Source: Perilla frutescens (lineage: Eukaryota; Streptophyta; Magnoliopsida; Lamiales; Lamiaceae). From it: 64,000 nucleotides of DNA. The position numbers and the translations under genes are program-made. The stretch is from contig BRKX01000013.1 of the NCBI GenBank assembly GCA_026008535.1, forward strand, positions 56,679,726 to 56,743,725, written 5' to 3'. Of this stretch, positions 1-12,459 are shown in pieces; the first letter of the stretch is position 1; each line of letters starts with the position of its first letter. The notes under the pieces were generated by a model, which saw only the letters and a program-made list of their open reading frames with translations, ran no database searches and was not told the DNA's origin.

Positions 1-973
1 TATTAAATAATTCATAAAATGCTATAATATTCTTAAAAATGTAACAACTAAGACATTACATGCACATGTTGATAGTCAACATAAGATAAGAAGCTTGTAC
101 TTTATTTATATTAATTATTAATCTTTTTAGATATATTCCCTTTGATACGAGTTAAAAATATAATCTACTATTGATAAATGAATATTTATATAATCTATTA
201 TATAAAAAGAGTTTTATAAATTTTAATTTACCTATTATATCCCTATAATAAATTTTATTTAAAGATAACAGGATAATTTAATATATTTACATGTGCGTTT
301 TATTAAGAAAAAAAATCAATGTACATTATATTGACAAAAAATAAACCTCATTGAATATGATATATAGAAGCCATGAAAACATAATTATTGGCTCTATTAT
401 ATTAAATATTTATTTAATTTCGAATGATATCCGAATTAGTTGTGTTTTATTGATAAAAAAAATCATGAAACAAAAAAAACTAACACATCAAATTCTTAAA
501 GCATGACATTAGGGGGTAGACCTCATTAAAACCAAGCAATATGGGTGCACGTAAACATGTGTGGGCTGACTAATTTGGTCAACCCAAACCAAATTTGAGT
601 CATAATAATAAATCGAATTTATTTCAATTCATACATCTTGTAGGTCGACATTAATTCATACATCATGTGATATCAATAGTGTGAATACTGATCCTACTAG
701 CATGTGGCTTAGTTGATATTCTTCTCATTCGTATGGGTGAACTACAATAGATATAAGAAATAGTAAAATAATATATGCATTTACAAATAGTATTGATTTC
801 ATTTCAAAGAGCGGAATGGAACTCTTAAGTACACAAAAAAGTTAAACATAATGTGTTTGTATTAATAACAATTCATTTAATAAAATATTATTTTCACAAA
901 TCATTTATTTATAAGAGAACTTTCAAAAATATTTTATAAGAGAATATATAAATTTAAATTTTACACTTACAAG

Positions 974-1008
<35 letters not shown>

Positions 1009-1572
1009 CTATAGTGACGATCAATATATACTAATAATAGACACATTATTATTTTTAAATATTAATGATATCAATTTAAATTATATCATATGCATATAAA
1101 TAGTTCATTTTTCTTAGATGAAAAACTTCTTCAGATCCATGTACTTTTATGTTTTGTTTGGATAAGACTTTGTACTTTTTTTTGTAAGTCCTACTCCTAT
1201 ATTCGATATACGAACATATTTGTTGACTTTTTTTATAATTTTAAATAACACTTAAGTTATTTAAATAATTTTGTATTTCATTTATTTTTGCATTTACATA
1301 TATAGTGATATATGTAAAATATAAAAACTGAGAACTATTATTGTAAAAGCTATTATTGCATTGATATTTTTAGATATCTTCAATTTAATTGAATGAAAGC
1401 AAAAGTTGCTTTCTAAAACAAATATATTGTAGTACCTTTAAAAGTATAAATATATAACCAAAAATGGAAGCAAGATTATATCAAGTGTAAGAATTAATCA
1501 TAAGTATATATCGTAGATGGTATACATAATTATAAATAAGAAATTAAAAAGGGTACAAAAATTCAGTGGGAA
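1..1572. other. AT-rich non-coding sequence with a (TA)n tract
   Basis: No supported gene. It is strongly AT-rich and holds a (TA)n microsatellite at about 976-1006. Around position 194 a TC followed by an AT-rich stretch and AAAAAGAG resembles plant Helitron 5' ends. I treat this as a weak candidate only. Confidence 0.5.
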
Positions 1573-1582
1573 TCAAAATATC

Positions 1583-3243
1583 GAGAAAATTTCAATTTTG
1601 GTCCCACAGGACATGGGGTATTCCGTTTCTGGTCCCGACGGTTTCACTTTTGGTCCCATAGGATACGAAGTATCATTTTCAGTCACGCCGTCACGGTTTC
1701 TGTTAAAATTTGTATCAATTTTGGTCCCATTTTAATATCAATTTCGGTCCTAAACGTTAAAATTTCCAGAATATCATCAATATTTTTGGAGGTAAATTTC
1801 ACCTGTTATTGGTATGATTTTAGAGGGAATTTTCACATCTTTTTGGAGGGAAAATTCCCACCATCATTGACACTATATATACCAACTCACCAAACAAAAT
1901 AAATATCCTACACAACACAATTACCAAGCTACCAAAGCACAAGAAAAAATACCAAAAAAAAAGCTTGTTTAGCAGAGCTTGCTTTCTTTGTTGAATCTCT
2001 CAAGTTAGATAAAGTGACATACTTTTTACCTCCTTGAGTGAACACCTTCAAGCCCTCTTTGCAGCAGTAGAAGGTCCACCAATGACCTCATTTGGATGGA
2101 ATCTCATTGGAGCAGGAGCCCTGATCTGAACACCCATTGTTGTTGGTTGTAGAGCATTGACAGCTTGTGATATGATATAAGCCTCTTGATGCACACCACT
2201 CTGCCTTGGTTGGGAACTTCCAGCAAGTACAGCTCTTTTTTTAGCCTAAAATTTAGATAGTAACTCAAATTTAGATGGTAATTAAATATAGATAGTAAGT
2301 CAAGTAAATTAACAACAACAACTCACAATTGGAGTCTGCTGTATTGGATTGGGGATTTTTGATAAGGCTTGCAAAGGATTTTGAATAGGGATGGGCAGAT
2401 TGGGGCTCAGATTGTTTCTTTGAAAGAGGAGAGTGAGCAGACTTGGAATGAGGAGATAAATGGGTTGGGGTAGTCGGCGCAGATAAAGAAAGGGGGGGTG
2501 GGAGTTGTTTCTCAGATTCAGTCAGAGAGGCGGGCTCTGCAGCAGATCTATTAGAATTAGTCTGCAAAATAGGATGGGAGTTCACAGCAGATATAGAGGG
2601 AGGATGAGGGAGGCTTTCAATTGGGAAGCCTTGGCCAAAAATAATCGAAGAGGGCAGTGTAACAGCCATGGAGGGGCCGAGAATGAGGGATGGAGAATTG
2701 GAGGTTGCAGAGGTCGGGGGTGGGCTCAGGCGGCTTTGTGGAGGTTGATGAGGCGCCGGAAGTGACGAGCTGGTCGCCGGCAGGGGTAGCGAAGGAAGGG
2801 GGGTCTGGGATGATTTGGGATGCTGGAAAAAGAGTCGTTGAAGGGGGAGGGCCGACGCGACCAGAATGGGAGGGAGAGCTCGCCGGAGATGGCGACGGGG
2901 GTCTGGGCGATGGGAGAAGCCAGTCAGCGGGCAGGGGAAGAGACGGGTGAGACGATTGGGTTAGAGGGGGAGGAATAGAGGTTGCCGGTGACGGGATGGG
3001 TTGAATTAGGGATTTAGGTCTAATTGGGTCTAATTTTCCCTCTAAAATGACACGCACATGAGTCGTGCGTTATATTTCCGTCCATCGTTAAATCAGCCGT
3101 CTAATTTGTGGGACTAAAATCGATACTGATAAATTTATGGGACTAGTTTTGGGTAATTTTTTTGAAAAAGGACCAAAAGTGAAACCATCGGGACCAGAAA
3201 CGGAATACCCCATGTCCTGTGGGACCAAAATCGAAATTTTCTC
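1583..3243. mobile_element. Mutator-like element (MULE) with long TIRs and GC-rich cargo
   Basis: Two 74-bp terminal inverted repeats, 1583-1656 and 3170-3243, differ at only about two positions. Both begin GAGAAAATTT and contain repeated TTTTGGTCC motifs. The element is flanked by a perfect 10-bp direct repeat, TCAAAATATC, at 1573-1582 and 3244-3253. Long TIRs plus 9-11 bp target duplications are the standard signature of Mutator-like elements. The interior at about 2440-3010 is far richer in GC than the surroundings, and the minus strand reads as proline/serine-rich coding sequence with an apparent intron. The near-identical TIRs suggest a fairly recent insertion. I see no transposase catalytic domain, so it is probably non-autonomous. 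A Pack-MULE carrying a captured gene piece is the most likely reading (inference). Confidence 0.85.
2048..2669 (-). pseudogene. Coding fragment carried inside the MULE
   Basis: On the minus strand an exon-like segment at 2048-2245 reads AVLAGSSQPRQSGVHQEAY and continues through NALQPTTMGVQIRAPAPM to a stop at 2048-2050. A plausible intron occupies 2246-2326, with donor GTGAGT at 2326-2321 and acceptor TTTTAG just upstream of 2245. Upstream, 2327-2669 is open in a Ser/Pro-rich frame that starts MAVTLPSSIIFGQG. That frame does not join in phase with the downstream exon: the in-phase reading of the upstream exon ends QQTPI. The piece is therefore frameshifted, or its upstream exon is a captured foreign sequence. 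The C-terminal exon might be a MULE transposase tail, but I cannot confirm this. Expression could come from the right TIR. Confidence 0.4.
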
Positions 3244-3253
3244 TCAAAATATC

Positions 3254-5093
3254 ACTAGAATTTGAAATAAAATTAAAACATTAAAAAAATTGTACAATAT
3301 ATCCCCGTTGGAAATTCGAAAAAAATGTCAAATTTGATCCATTTCTTATTTGTCCAAGAGCACTTTAGTTCATGTTTACCCTTTTAGTCTAAATTGATAT
3401 CTTAACTATTTTAAAGATATCAACTTGATCCCCCCAACACAATTTTTTTACAAAAATATGATTTAAACACAATAATATCAAAAAATCACAAAGACTAGAT
3501 TGAAACAATGGACGAAATCAAAATTTATAACTCAAAATGCCCAAGATCAAGATTGAGGGACAAAAAAAAGGAGAATAAAAATAAAATAAAATAAAATAAA
3601 CAAGAAAAAGTATAACATAAAGTGTTTAATTCCTATGCCTGCCAAAAATTTGTGTTAGTATGTGAGAAAAATGTGTGTTTTGAGCGATGTTAATTATATT
3701 ATTTACCGTCAAAAAAATTTGAAATTTTTCAAATTTTTCGCAATAATTTTAAAAATGATCGACGACTTTTAAGTTTTTATATAATTTTTTTTTAGTTTTT
3801 TTTACAATTTAATTTATTTTAAATTTGTCTAGAAAAATTATTATATTTATTATAATTTTATTTTTTAATAAAATATTTTATAAGAATACGATATTTCATT
3901 TGTCAATACAAAAAAATAAAGTATAGTTTTGCAAAATAAAAAATAAAGTTTATTTTGATAATCGGAAATGCGTAATATCATGGGAGCGGAGACTAATGGC
4001 TAATCCTATGTTCATGGTAATGGGGATACCTTTGGAAATGACCCTTCCCAATTGAAAAAATCATACCATCCATAGAAATAAGAATGAACGTGAGAATGTG
4101 ATTCCATTCTCATTCTATTCCATCATACCAACCATATCCTTAATGTATCAATTTGGACAAAAAAAGGTAAAATGCGCGGACTATAGTGTTCCTCAGCAAC
4201 TAAGAAATGGAGCAAAATTGACCTTTTTTCAAAAATAATAATAATAAAAAATTATAAGATCGAAATACATCTACAATATCTAGCGAGTAAAAACTCTGCT
4301 AGAATTTCCAGCGGACATAATTTATGTTCTAGATTTTCTTGAAATTGAACATGTTAATAAATTTTTTTATTTTCAAAAGTTAATATTATAGATACACATC
4401 AAGTGTATTTTCATGTTGAAAAATGTTTATCAACCATACGTATGACAAACATATGTGCAATAATTTATATAAGAAAATTATTAAATTATCATGAAAAAAG
4501 TTTAGAAAATTATTAAGAATTTATTAATTTTATGATAGTCAAATACTACTCTTACAGTGACATAATATTAATTCAATTAAAACGTGGATATTTATTTTAC
4601 TTTTTGGATGATAAGTACAAAACAAACCAAGAGTATTTTTACATTTAAATATTTTATTTATTATTTATATTTTAGTAATTTCTTAAATTAAATGTAGAGG
4701 AATTTTTGAAACAAAATTATGTTTGATTATTTATAAATGGAAAAAAAGTAAACATCATGATAAAAATGAAAGGAAATGTAAAATACACTTATAAAAATTT
4801 ATCTATTAAAAGTTCAATCTTTACACTCATGATTATTTTATTATAATTGTTATAATTTCTTAAAAATAAATTACAATATTGGAAATCATTAAATCAAGAC
4901 TAATCAATTTATTTTAATCAAGACTAAATTATTGACAATCAATTTAAGTGTTTTTTTTTCATTTTGTTTTATATAAATTTAAATTATATTTCACATATTA
5001 AGAATTAGTGCTTAGTAAGATACACAATTCAACATGAATTTAACTTAAAGATTAATTACTTATCATTCATTTTTATATAAAATAATTTATTTT
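3254..5093. other. AT-rich intergenic sequence, no gene seen
   Basis: No open frame looks coding. There are scattered low-complexity A/T runs and a slightly GC-richer patch at about 4000-4140 that resembles a decayed DNA-transposon end, but I found no matching inverted end. Confidence 0.5.
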
Positions 5094-5098
5094 AGTAT

Positions 5099-5283
5099 TG
5101 TAGAATGGTAAAGCTGTAGACATATAGAGAAAAGTAATCTTTGTATATATTCACAAGTGAACAGCTCCCATATATATAGGGAGAGAAAATAGGGTTACAA
5201 AGAAGCAAGTAAAACCTAGGCCCAATATAGTAGGCCAATACAGATACAACTATACACTAATAATCACATATATGTCTATAACA
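5099..5283 (-). repeat. 3' LTR of the copia element
   Basis: Begins TGTAGAATGG and ends TCTATAACA on the plus strand, giving the TG...CA ends of an LTR in either orientation. It directly abuts the polypurine tract of the adjoining RNase H fragment. The distal 111 bp are repeated at 10133-10243. Confidence 0.8.
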
Positions 5284-5290
5284 CTCCCCC

Positions 5291-5494
5291 TCAAGCTGGA
5301 GCATATATATCAACAATGTCCAGTTTGATACAAATTTCTGAAAAATGTTTGCCACTCAAAGGTTTTGTGAAGATATCAACAATCTGATTGGACGAAGGAG
5401 TGAATTGAGTAGCAATCAGTCCGCTCATGACACAATCACGGATAAAGTGGTAATCAACTTCAATATGTTTCGTCCTCTCATGAAAGACAGGATT
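5291..5494 (-). pseudogene. Copia RNase H C-terminal fragment
   Basis: The minus strand reads NPVFHERTKHIEVDYHFIRD, then SGLIATQFTPSSNQIVDIFT and KPLSGKHFSEICIKLDIVD, and stops at 5291-5293. These are the hallmark C-terminal motifs of plant Ty1/copia polyproteins (KHIEVDYHFIRD, DIFTKPL). The reading frame is intact over its 67 codons. It is truncated abruptly at 5494, where the sequence changes to unrelated AT-rich DNA, so no functional polyprotein remains. Confidence 0.9.
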
Positions 5495-8288
5495 ATTTAA
5501 TTATGCAATCACCATTTAATTAGGACCGTTTTCATGACTAATTATTATATACTACTCATTTTTAATTGACAAATGATCGTGAATTCTAGATTACATTAGA
5601 TTTAATTATGGCAATCAATGGCTAATGGCAATATACTTATTTAATTATGATGATTAAATTTTATTATGGTAATCATATATAAAATTTAGGTGGATTTTAA
5701 TATAAGAGAAGACCATAAGAACTAATTTAATTTTAAATTTACCTTAATTTGATGCACTAATAGTCTAATACTATGATTTAACATATTCTCACATCAATTC
5801 AATAATCCCGTCAAATTCACCAATTATTTATTAATTAATTTCAAGATTTACCTTAATTAGGTATCAATACATTTAATCCCCTCAAATCAAACCCCTAAAA
5901 TCCGTATTAGTTAATGAATATATTAATGAATTAATTAAAATTTCTCATTATATATAATGTTGGGGGAATCCATTTTCTATCACTTCCCCCATCAATTTTT
6001 ATTTTATTGAGAAATGCATTCATTTGTTTTTGTATTTTTAAATATCATAGTTCTATTCTATTTCTTACTTGCATATTTGTGAATCTCTAGTTGTCATCTT
6101 TTTTATTTGCAGATTTGTGAAGTATTGACTCCGTTCCGTTATAGTAGCCATGGTTCACAAATTAAGAAAATCGATTGATTTAAAGCGAAGGATGAATCAT
6201 GACACATGATGGAGAAAAGAATTATGTTTTTTTTTTGTATAGTTGTTGCGATGAGTTAAAAAAGAAGATACATTGACAAATGACATACTTCTTGGTACAT
6301 AAAAAAAAAAAAAGAGCAATGGCCAAAGGGAGAGAAGAAAACAAAAATTGAAGAAGAGTCGGGCCGTACTTTTTCTTTTTATTCTTTTGTAAAATACTAT
6401 TTTTCATTTCACAAATTTATTTTGTTATTGGGATGAAAAAATATATAGAATTTTGTGGGCTTTATTTTACTAAATACCTTTTTTTTTTCTTTATGATGGA
6501 CCACAATTTGTTTTTTTAATTGTTAGTATTAAATTGTTATTTTATTGTAATGTATAAATATTCCTATTAATGTTGTAAAATTATTAGTTGTCTATTATTC
6601 CTATTAATATTTATCCAATAAAATCTACTAATGATTGCTTTACTATGCATTAACTAATTGTACTTCTATTTAATTGAGTTTTTTTTTGTTAATTTAGTAT
6701 TATGAACTATATAGAATTATTATAATTATTTAATAGCAAGTATATGATTAATATGACTTCATGACTAAGAATAAGATTCATATGACTTCATGATTAAGAA
6801 TAGTATTCATCTTTTTGGCTAATACTTGCGTCTGATATGACAAAAAAATTAAGAAAACAATAATTTTGCATGAAAAAGCTGAAAATATTTCATAGAATTC
6901 TTTTTTTTTTTAAACCACTCATTTATTTTAAAAGTTAAATTACATTTGTCATAAATGTAATCAATTAATTACCCAGACTTTTTTGTTATTTTACATTTTA
7001 TTGTAAGTTGTATGTATATCCCTTTCTTGAATTGTATAATATGCTTAACTTCTTTAATTTAATTTTTTTCTTAATCAATACCCCTCCATTTCTGAATAAG
7101 TATCATTCTAATATTTTAATTTTGTTTCAAAAAAAGTATCATTCTACAAAAGTAAAAAAAATACATTTTTTCACACATTTGCCCTCATTTAATGTATTTA
7201 TACATCTATATTTAATTAATTGAATGTATTCACACATGAGTGTATTAGGTAACTCAATTAATTTATTAATCTATATGCATGCATCCAAAATGATACTTAA
7301 TTGGAAACAGGATAAGTAATGTAATTGTATACATTCAACCATCAACCGTGAGTTATTGCAAACTTACACTCTATTGGGAAGAACATATCTACACTATCAA
7401 GAATTTTATAAACTTCACTTTAATCACAAAAAAAAAAACAACTATTAATGTATACACATTCTTGAATGTTTTCGATTAATAATTATATGACTCATTTGAA
7501 GCACAAATATCGAGGAGGATTTGCCGAAAAAACACTTAGTATTGGTGAGCTTTGATCAATGGGACTATAGAAAGAAAATAATTGTGATCAAGCAAGATAA
7601 TATTTAGATTATGTGTATTGGTTATTATTGTTTTTTTTTAATTTATGTTGGGTATTTTAGTTGCATGTATATTTACTGCAGGATTGAATGGATATTTTAT
7701 TTTAATTTATAGTTATTTGAAATTGTCCTTGATAATTATTTCTTTATAAATCTAAAACAATGCATGGCCTTGAGGAATTGTAATTTTTTAATCAAATTAA
7801 ACTAGAAAATAGATGACTTGCGTCATTGAATATTATTCATCAATTATATACTAAAATGAGATAATTAAGCAGTTTTCTTTAGCATTGCAAAACTATGAAA
7901 CAAATACAACTTGATATTTAAAAAATTCAATTGAGGAAAAAAAATACAACTAGAACCAGAAAAATCCTTTGTAACTGTACAAACAATTCAAGGAACGTGG
8001 TTTATTTTATTTTAGTTTTTCGTAAAAAAAAATATTATTCTTTTTTAAATTAGGAATCTAATACTTTATCAAATATGTACTACATGGTGGGGGTTGATAA
8101 CTTAAATTTTTCCGCAAAAACCACTTACTACATGTAGTAAGTTTATTTCATATAGCAATTTAATTTAATTTAATTGTTTATTGATTAATTAAGCATTAAT
8201 CTTATATTAACATCATATTATATTTAATTGTTAATTTATAATTTCATACATAATACTAACTTATGATTATATTAATTAATTAATCATC

Positions 8289-8340
<52 letters not shown>

Positions 8341-10104
8341 GTATTCTCACAACTTTCTCAATCTTTTAGCTGAGATCAAGTATGAATATATGATTTTAGA
8401 AGTTCAGTATTAAATATATTTTAAATTTAAATTTTGTATTTTTATTTAAATATATTAAAAAATTAAAATAAATATATTTTAATTGCAAGTTTGAAATTTT
8501 AAATATATAAAATATATTTAAAACAATTAAATATCATACATTTTAATTTTTTTAACTAATTTTATCCCATGTTGAATAACCAAACAAATTTTATTTTATA
8601 TGAACACACAATATTATTTTACATTTTTAATTAAATATATTGTAAAATTCAAATAAATTTATTTAAATTTGAAAATTTAGATATGTTTAACATTCTAATT
8701 TTAAATGTATTATAATCTATTAAACCTTGTGTATTTTGATTTTTAAGACTTAATGTATCTGATATCGATGACAAACAAACATTATTATGCATGAACAAAC
8801 TATAAATTGTGAGGTTCAACAAAGAATTTTCGCATAGTATTCCTAAAGATATTGACTGTAACTATCCAATTTAATTAGTATAATATTAACTCTATTTTAA
8901 TTTAAAGATTTTAATTCTATAAGTCAATTGAATATATTAAAACTAAAAATATTTTAAAATTTAAATGATTTTATGTTTGGAATTTCAATTATATGAAATA
9001 TATTAAAAACTAATAAGTTTCATAAATTTTAATTTCTCAAACTAAAGTTGTCCCAAATTCAAGAACCCCACTAAATATTTTTTTTAAATGAACAAATTAT
9101 AAATTTTTAACAAAATAAATTAAAAAGTTTGAATAAATATATTTAAAGTCTTGAAATTAAATATACATAAATTTGTAATTTTAATATCGTAAATATATTT
9201 TAATCAATTAAGTCTTTAATTTTATTTAACATTTTAAACTAATTTTATACCACATCAATGAAGCGGCCAATTATTGTTATAGATAAAAAAAAAACCTATA
9301 AATTGTAGGGCTCAATAATGTAATTATTACACGTTTCTCAGTCTTTCAATTAAGACCAAATATAAATATGTGATTCTATTCCTTTAACATTAAATTAAAA
9401 TTTTAAAGAAAATCAATTTGCATTAGGAGGATATGCAACTTGAAGCGTATGGCTTGGTAGGAAGCATCATCAAACCAAGTCATCATTTCAAAACTCTATT
9501 TAAATATTTAGAATTTTTTCATTAAATATATTAAAAATTCAAATAAATTTATTTGAACTCCAAAATTTAGATATACATTAAAGATCTAAAATTTAAATAT
9601 ATTAATATTTTTAAATAGTTAAATCTGTAGTAGAGTGATTAAATAATTTTTATGTTAGTTTGAGATGTTCTCTACAAATAAAAGAGATGATGAAGCGTCG
9701 TTCAAGCCATGAAAACTCTCCTACGGTGATGTCCTATTCACTTCACACGGTCCGGAGGCATGACGGAGATGTATATATTTTAATAATTCTCTTAAATGTG
9801 TTTTACAGATGTGTCTTTTTCTTCTTAATTTTTCTCATTGTACCTAAAATTATAAATGATTCAAATTATATTGAAATGGATTTCAGACGAACCAATTATG
9901 CCATTTGTTTTATTGGGCACAATAAATGAAAATTTATTAATGGATATGGGTTGTCTGCCAATAAAATAGAGAACAAAATTGAATCACACGTTATATATTT
10001 TGCATACATTTTATGATTCTTTCTTTTAATTATTTAACTGTAATTTAATTATTTTATTAATTTGTAAAACTTATTTATTATAAAAATTATTTATATATCT
10101 CTCA
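5495..10104. other. AT-rich interior, probably a decayed Helitron
   Basis: No gene is supported in this 4.6-kb block. It contains poly-T runs, an (AAT)n microsatellite at about 8288-8338, and loosely repeated AT-rich patches, for example similar stretches near 8340-8400 and 9300-9380. A promoter-like TATATATAATG at about 5948 is followed by a short pyrimidine-rich leader but no credible coding sequence. Because the block ends at a Helitron-type terminus, I infer that much of it is non-autonomous Helitron DNA. Its 5' end was not identified. Confidence 0.4.
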
Positions 10105-10132
10105 CCGTGCATCGCACGGGAGGTAATACTAG
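10105..10132 (+). mobile_element. Helitron 3' terminus (hairpin plus CTAG)
   Basis: A perfect 6-bp stem CCGTGC / GCACGG with an ATC loop (10105-10119) is followed 9 bases later by CTAG (10129-10132) and then T. A short GC-rich hairpin just before CTRR, with insertion next to T, is the defining 3' structure of plant Helitrons. The next base begins the truncated copia LTR, so the Helitron inserted into that LTR. Confidence 0.7.
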
Positions 10133-10243
10133 TATATAGAGAGGGAAAATAGGGTTACAAAGAAGCAAGTAAAACCTAGGCCCAATATAGTAGACCCAAT
10201 ACAGATACAACTATACACTAATAATCACATATATTCTATAACA
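10133..10243 (-). repeat. Truncated 5' LTR of the copia element
   Basis: Matches the distal 111 bp of the 5099-5283 LTR with only a handful of differences, including one small indel and a missing G near the end. It is followed by the AGTAT target duplication at 10244-10248. Its proximal part is missing where the Helitron terminus joins. Confidence 0.8.
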
Positions 10244-10351
10244 AGTATGTTTAGTACAATCTTATTCTAAATTTGATATTTTATAATTCTAATATACCTT
10301 ATAACTATTAATTATACATATTATATCATTATTTAGTAAAATCATACAATT

Positions 10352-10378
10352 ACGTGCAACGCACGTTATCTATGCTAG
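10352..10378 (+). mobile_element. Second Helitron 3' terminus
   Basis: A perfect stem ACGTGC / GCACGT with an AAC loop (10352-10366) is followed by eight bases and CTAG (10375-10378), then T. This is a different hairpin sequence from the one at 10105, so it is a separate element. The copia insertion ends only about 100 bp upstream, so the copia element probably landed inside this Helitron. A candidate 5' end near position 194 cannot be proven. Confidence 0.6.
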
Positions 10379-10629
10379 TTACGATTAAATATGTGAACTT
10401 TGACACAATTTACATTCTAGATACCAACTTTGACGTCGGAAGCAATGCGCGCATGAGCGAGCACTATAAATACAGTCGAATTTGGCAGAGAAACAATAGT
10501 GCATGTGATGGCAAAAATGTGTTCAGTATATAGTTCTACAAAATCTACATTATTCAAGAGATCAGATGAAGGCTTAAATACAGCTTCAACCGCGCAGTTT
10601 TGTAGCACCAGGCTCAGAAAGCACAGATT

Positions 10630-12419
10630 TTATTCATCTTCGTTCTGTTTTATGTATAATCTGTTGTGTTTGATGTAGTCGATAACTTCATCTGCTGTCA
10701 AATACTTCACTGATAATCCTCTTGAAATACAATCCCTGCAGAGGAGAATCGAAGCATGTCAGCTCACATTTCTACATTAGTTTGTCAGATTGAGGTTGCT
10801 GCATTGTATTACATTTATCAGAGTAGAAGATCAACATATCCAAAAACGGCAGTATTAGTAGCAATGAATCGTCTCACCTCAATCCGGTTGAACTGATCCC
10901 ATTTGGTACCACTTCATCTACGATTATGATATTACTCTGCAAAAAAAGATGCCCATGTTCAAGTAATCAATGGAGAACAACACGGGAGCTGTGGGATGAA
11001 ATACAACAATATGCAGCATTAGACTTGTCATAAATCCAAACAAGCAGAATGGAATGAAGGAGACAGTCCGTCTTTATACCTGGATCCAAACCAAAAAACG
11101 GATCCAGGTAACACTAATACATACACAAGTGTTGAGCTTGGATCCGGATATGGGGTACCATCCACAAGTTTATGTAGAATAATGAATGCAAGATAAAATA
11201 GAATAGTGATGGTGACGAACAATTTCATATGAACAGTTGATATTCAGAAATGATTACCTTGTATTCGTTCAAAATATCATCCTTAAATATGCTATTCTCA
11301 ACATCTTGCCCCCCTCTCCTTATACAAACCAATCCAAAGTCCCTACAAATAGTCTTGACCTAGGAAAAAGAATATACAAGTTTGATCAATAATACTCTGC
11401 AGAACTGGCATTTCAAAGACCGACTGATTATCTTGTACAATTGATTCAAGACATGATTACATGTTTACGTTAGAAGATTCAACAACCATCATTCAGAGTA
11501 GGCCATAAAAATCCAGGAATGAGGACATGCACGTAGTAGCACCAAAGTACATCTACGAGATATGTTAGCTTTATGTTGTGTCATCGTATCACTACTTAAC
11601 AGGACCCTGCCTCTGTAGGCCCAATGTGCAACAATTGATATCAAAGCACCTGACAGGAAGTCCTAGAGAAGGGACGTGATGAGGGCATTGTATCTCCAGA
11701 GATGGGTGGATGTAATGTCCCATATCGTTGGATCAGTTAATGTTTTTTACTACAAGAAAATAAAAGCAAAAAATAGGACCATAGGGATTATCTAAATTCT
11801 TTAGCTATCCTTGGTAAACTACAAGTGAATTCTTTTGTTAAATCAGTATTATGTTGTCATAGAGTGGGCATAATCATGTGAGTCAAGTGGACTTGAATAA
11901 TATAAGTATGAATATGACTTACCTGCTCGCGGATCCAAAATCCAGGGATACTGAATGATTCTAAAAGATCAGAACCGCAGACAAGCAAAACTTTCAGAGA
12001 CTCTACAACCAATAATATTGGGAGTAGTCAAGTAAAAAAGTTGGAAATGTTGCTACAATTTTATTGATAATTTCTAAACCTCGAGTATAACTAACTGAAA
12101 ATGCCAGCATCATCAGTAGTGAGTAGCTTAAAAAACTTACCACTGGACATGAGTCCACTTTCACATAATGAAGTCCTAACTCTCGACAAAATCGTCAATG
12201 TGCGCTGGTAGGTGCTCTGACTTGCCTGTTCAGAGGCAATAGAAACATTTCTACTGATCAATGCCAGGGATAAATAAAAAATAAAAATAAAGATAAAAAA
12301 CCCAACAACAACAACAACTAAATAAGCTGCAAGCATAACTATAAAGGTGGAGGCTCTAGTGAACTCTGTATAAATAAAATTAACATTAGAGTGTATACAT
12401 ACATACATACATACATGTG

Positions 12420-12459
<40 letters not shown>

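Larger units (their letters stand above)
5099..10243 (-). mobile_element. Ty1/copia retrotransposon, minus strand, interior mostly replaced by Helitron-like DNA
   Basis: The 3' LTR is 5099-5283 (185 bp, TG...CA ends). It is followed on the minus strand by a polypurine tract GAGGGGGAG and by the C-terminal part of a copia RNase H. About 4.8 kb away, 10133-10243 repeats the last 111 bp of the same LTR with a few differences and ends ...TATAACA. The 5-bp sequence AGTAT occurs directly outside both outer ends, at 5094-5098 and 10244-10248, which is the expected target duplication of a single insertion. The 5' LTR is cut exactly at 10132/10133, where a Helitron-type CTAG terminus ends. The rest of the pol region, gag and primer site are missing from 5495-10132. 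I infer one copia insertion, a later Helitron insertion into its 5' LTR, and a deletion. Confidence 0.8.

Noticed and set aside
194..260. Helitron 5' end
   Set aside because: The TC start and AT-rich context fit, but such sequences arise often by chance in this composition, and no family alignment is possible here. Kept only as a hint.
8286..8338. CRISPR-like or regulatory array
   Set aside because: It is a plain trinucleotide microsatellite with no spacer structure. No CRISPR arrays are expected in, or seen in, this plant nuclear DNA.
11640..11740. LTR end in an NMNAT intron (TGTAATGTCCCATATCG...)
   Set aside because: It resembles the start of some plant LTRs, but no second end or target duplication was found within the intron.
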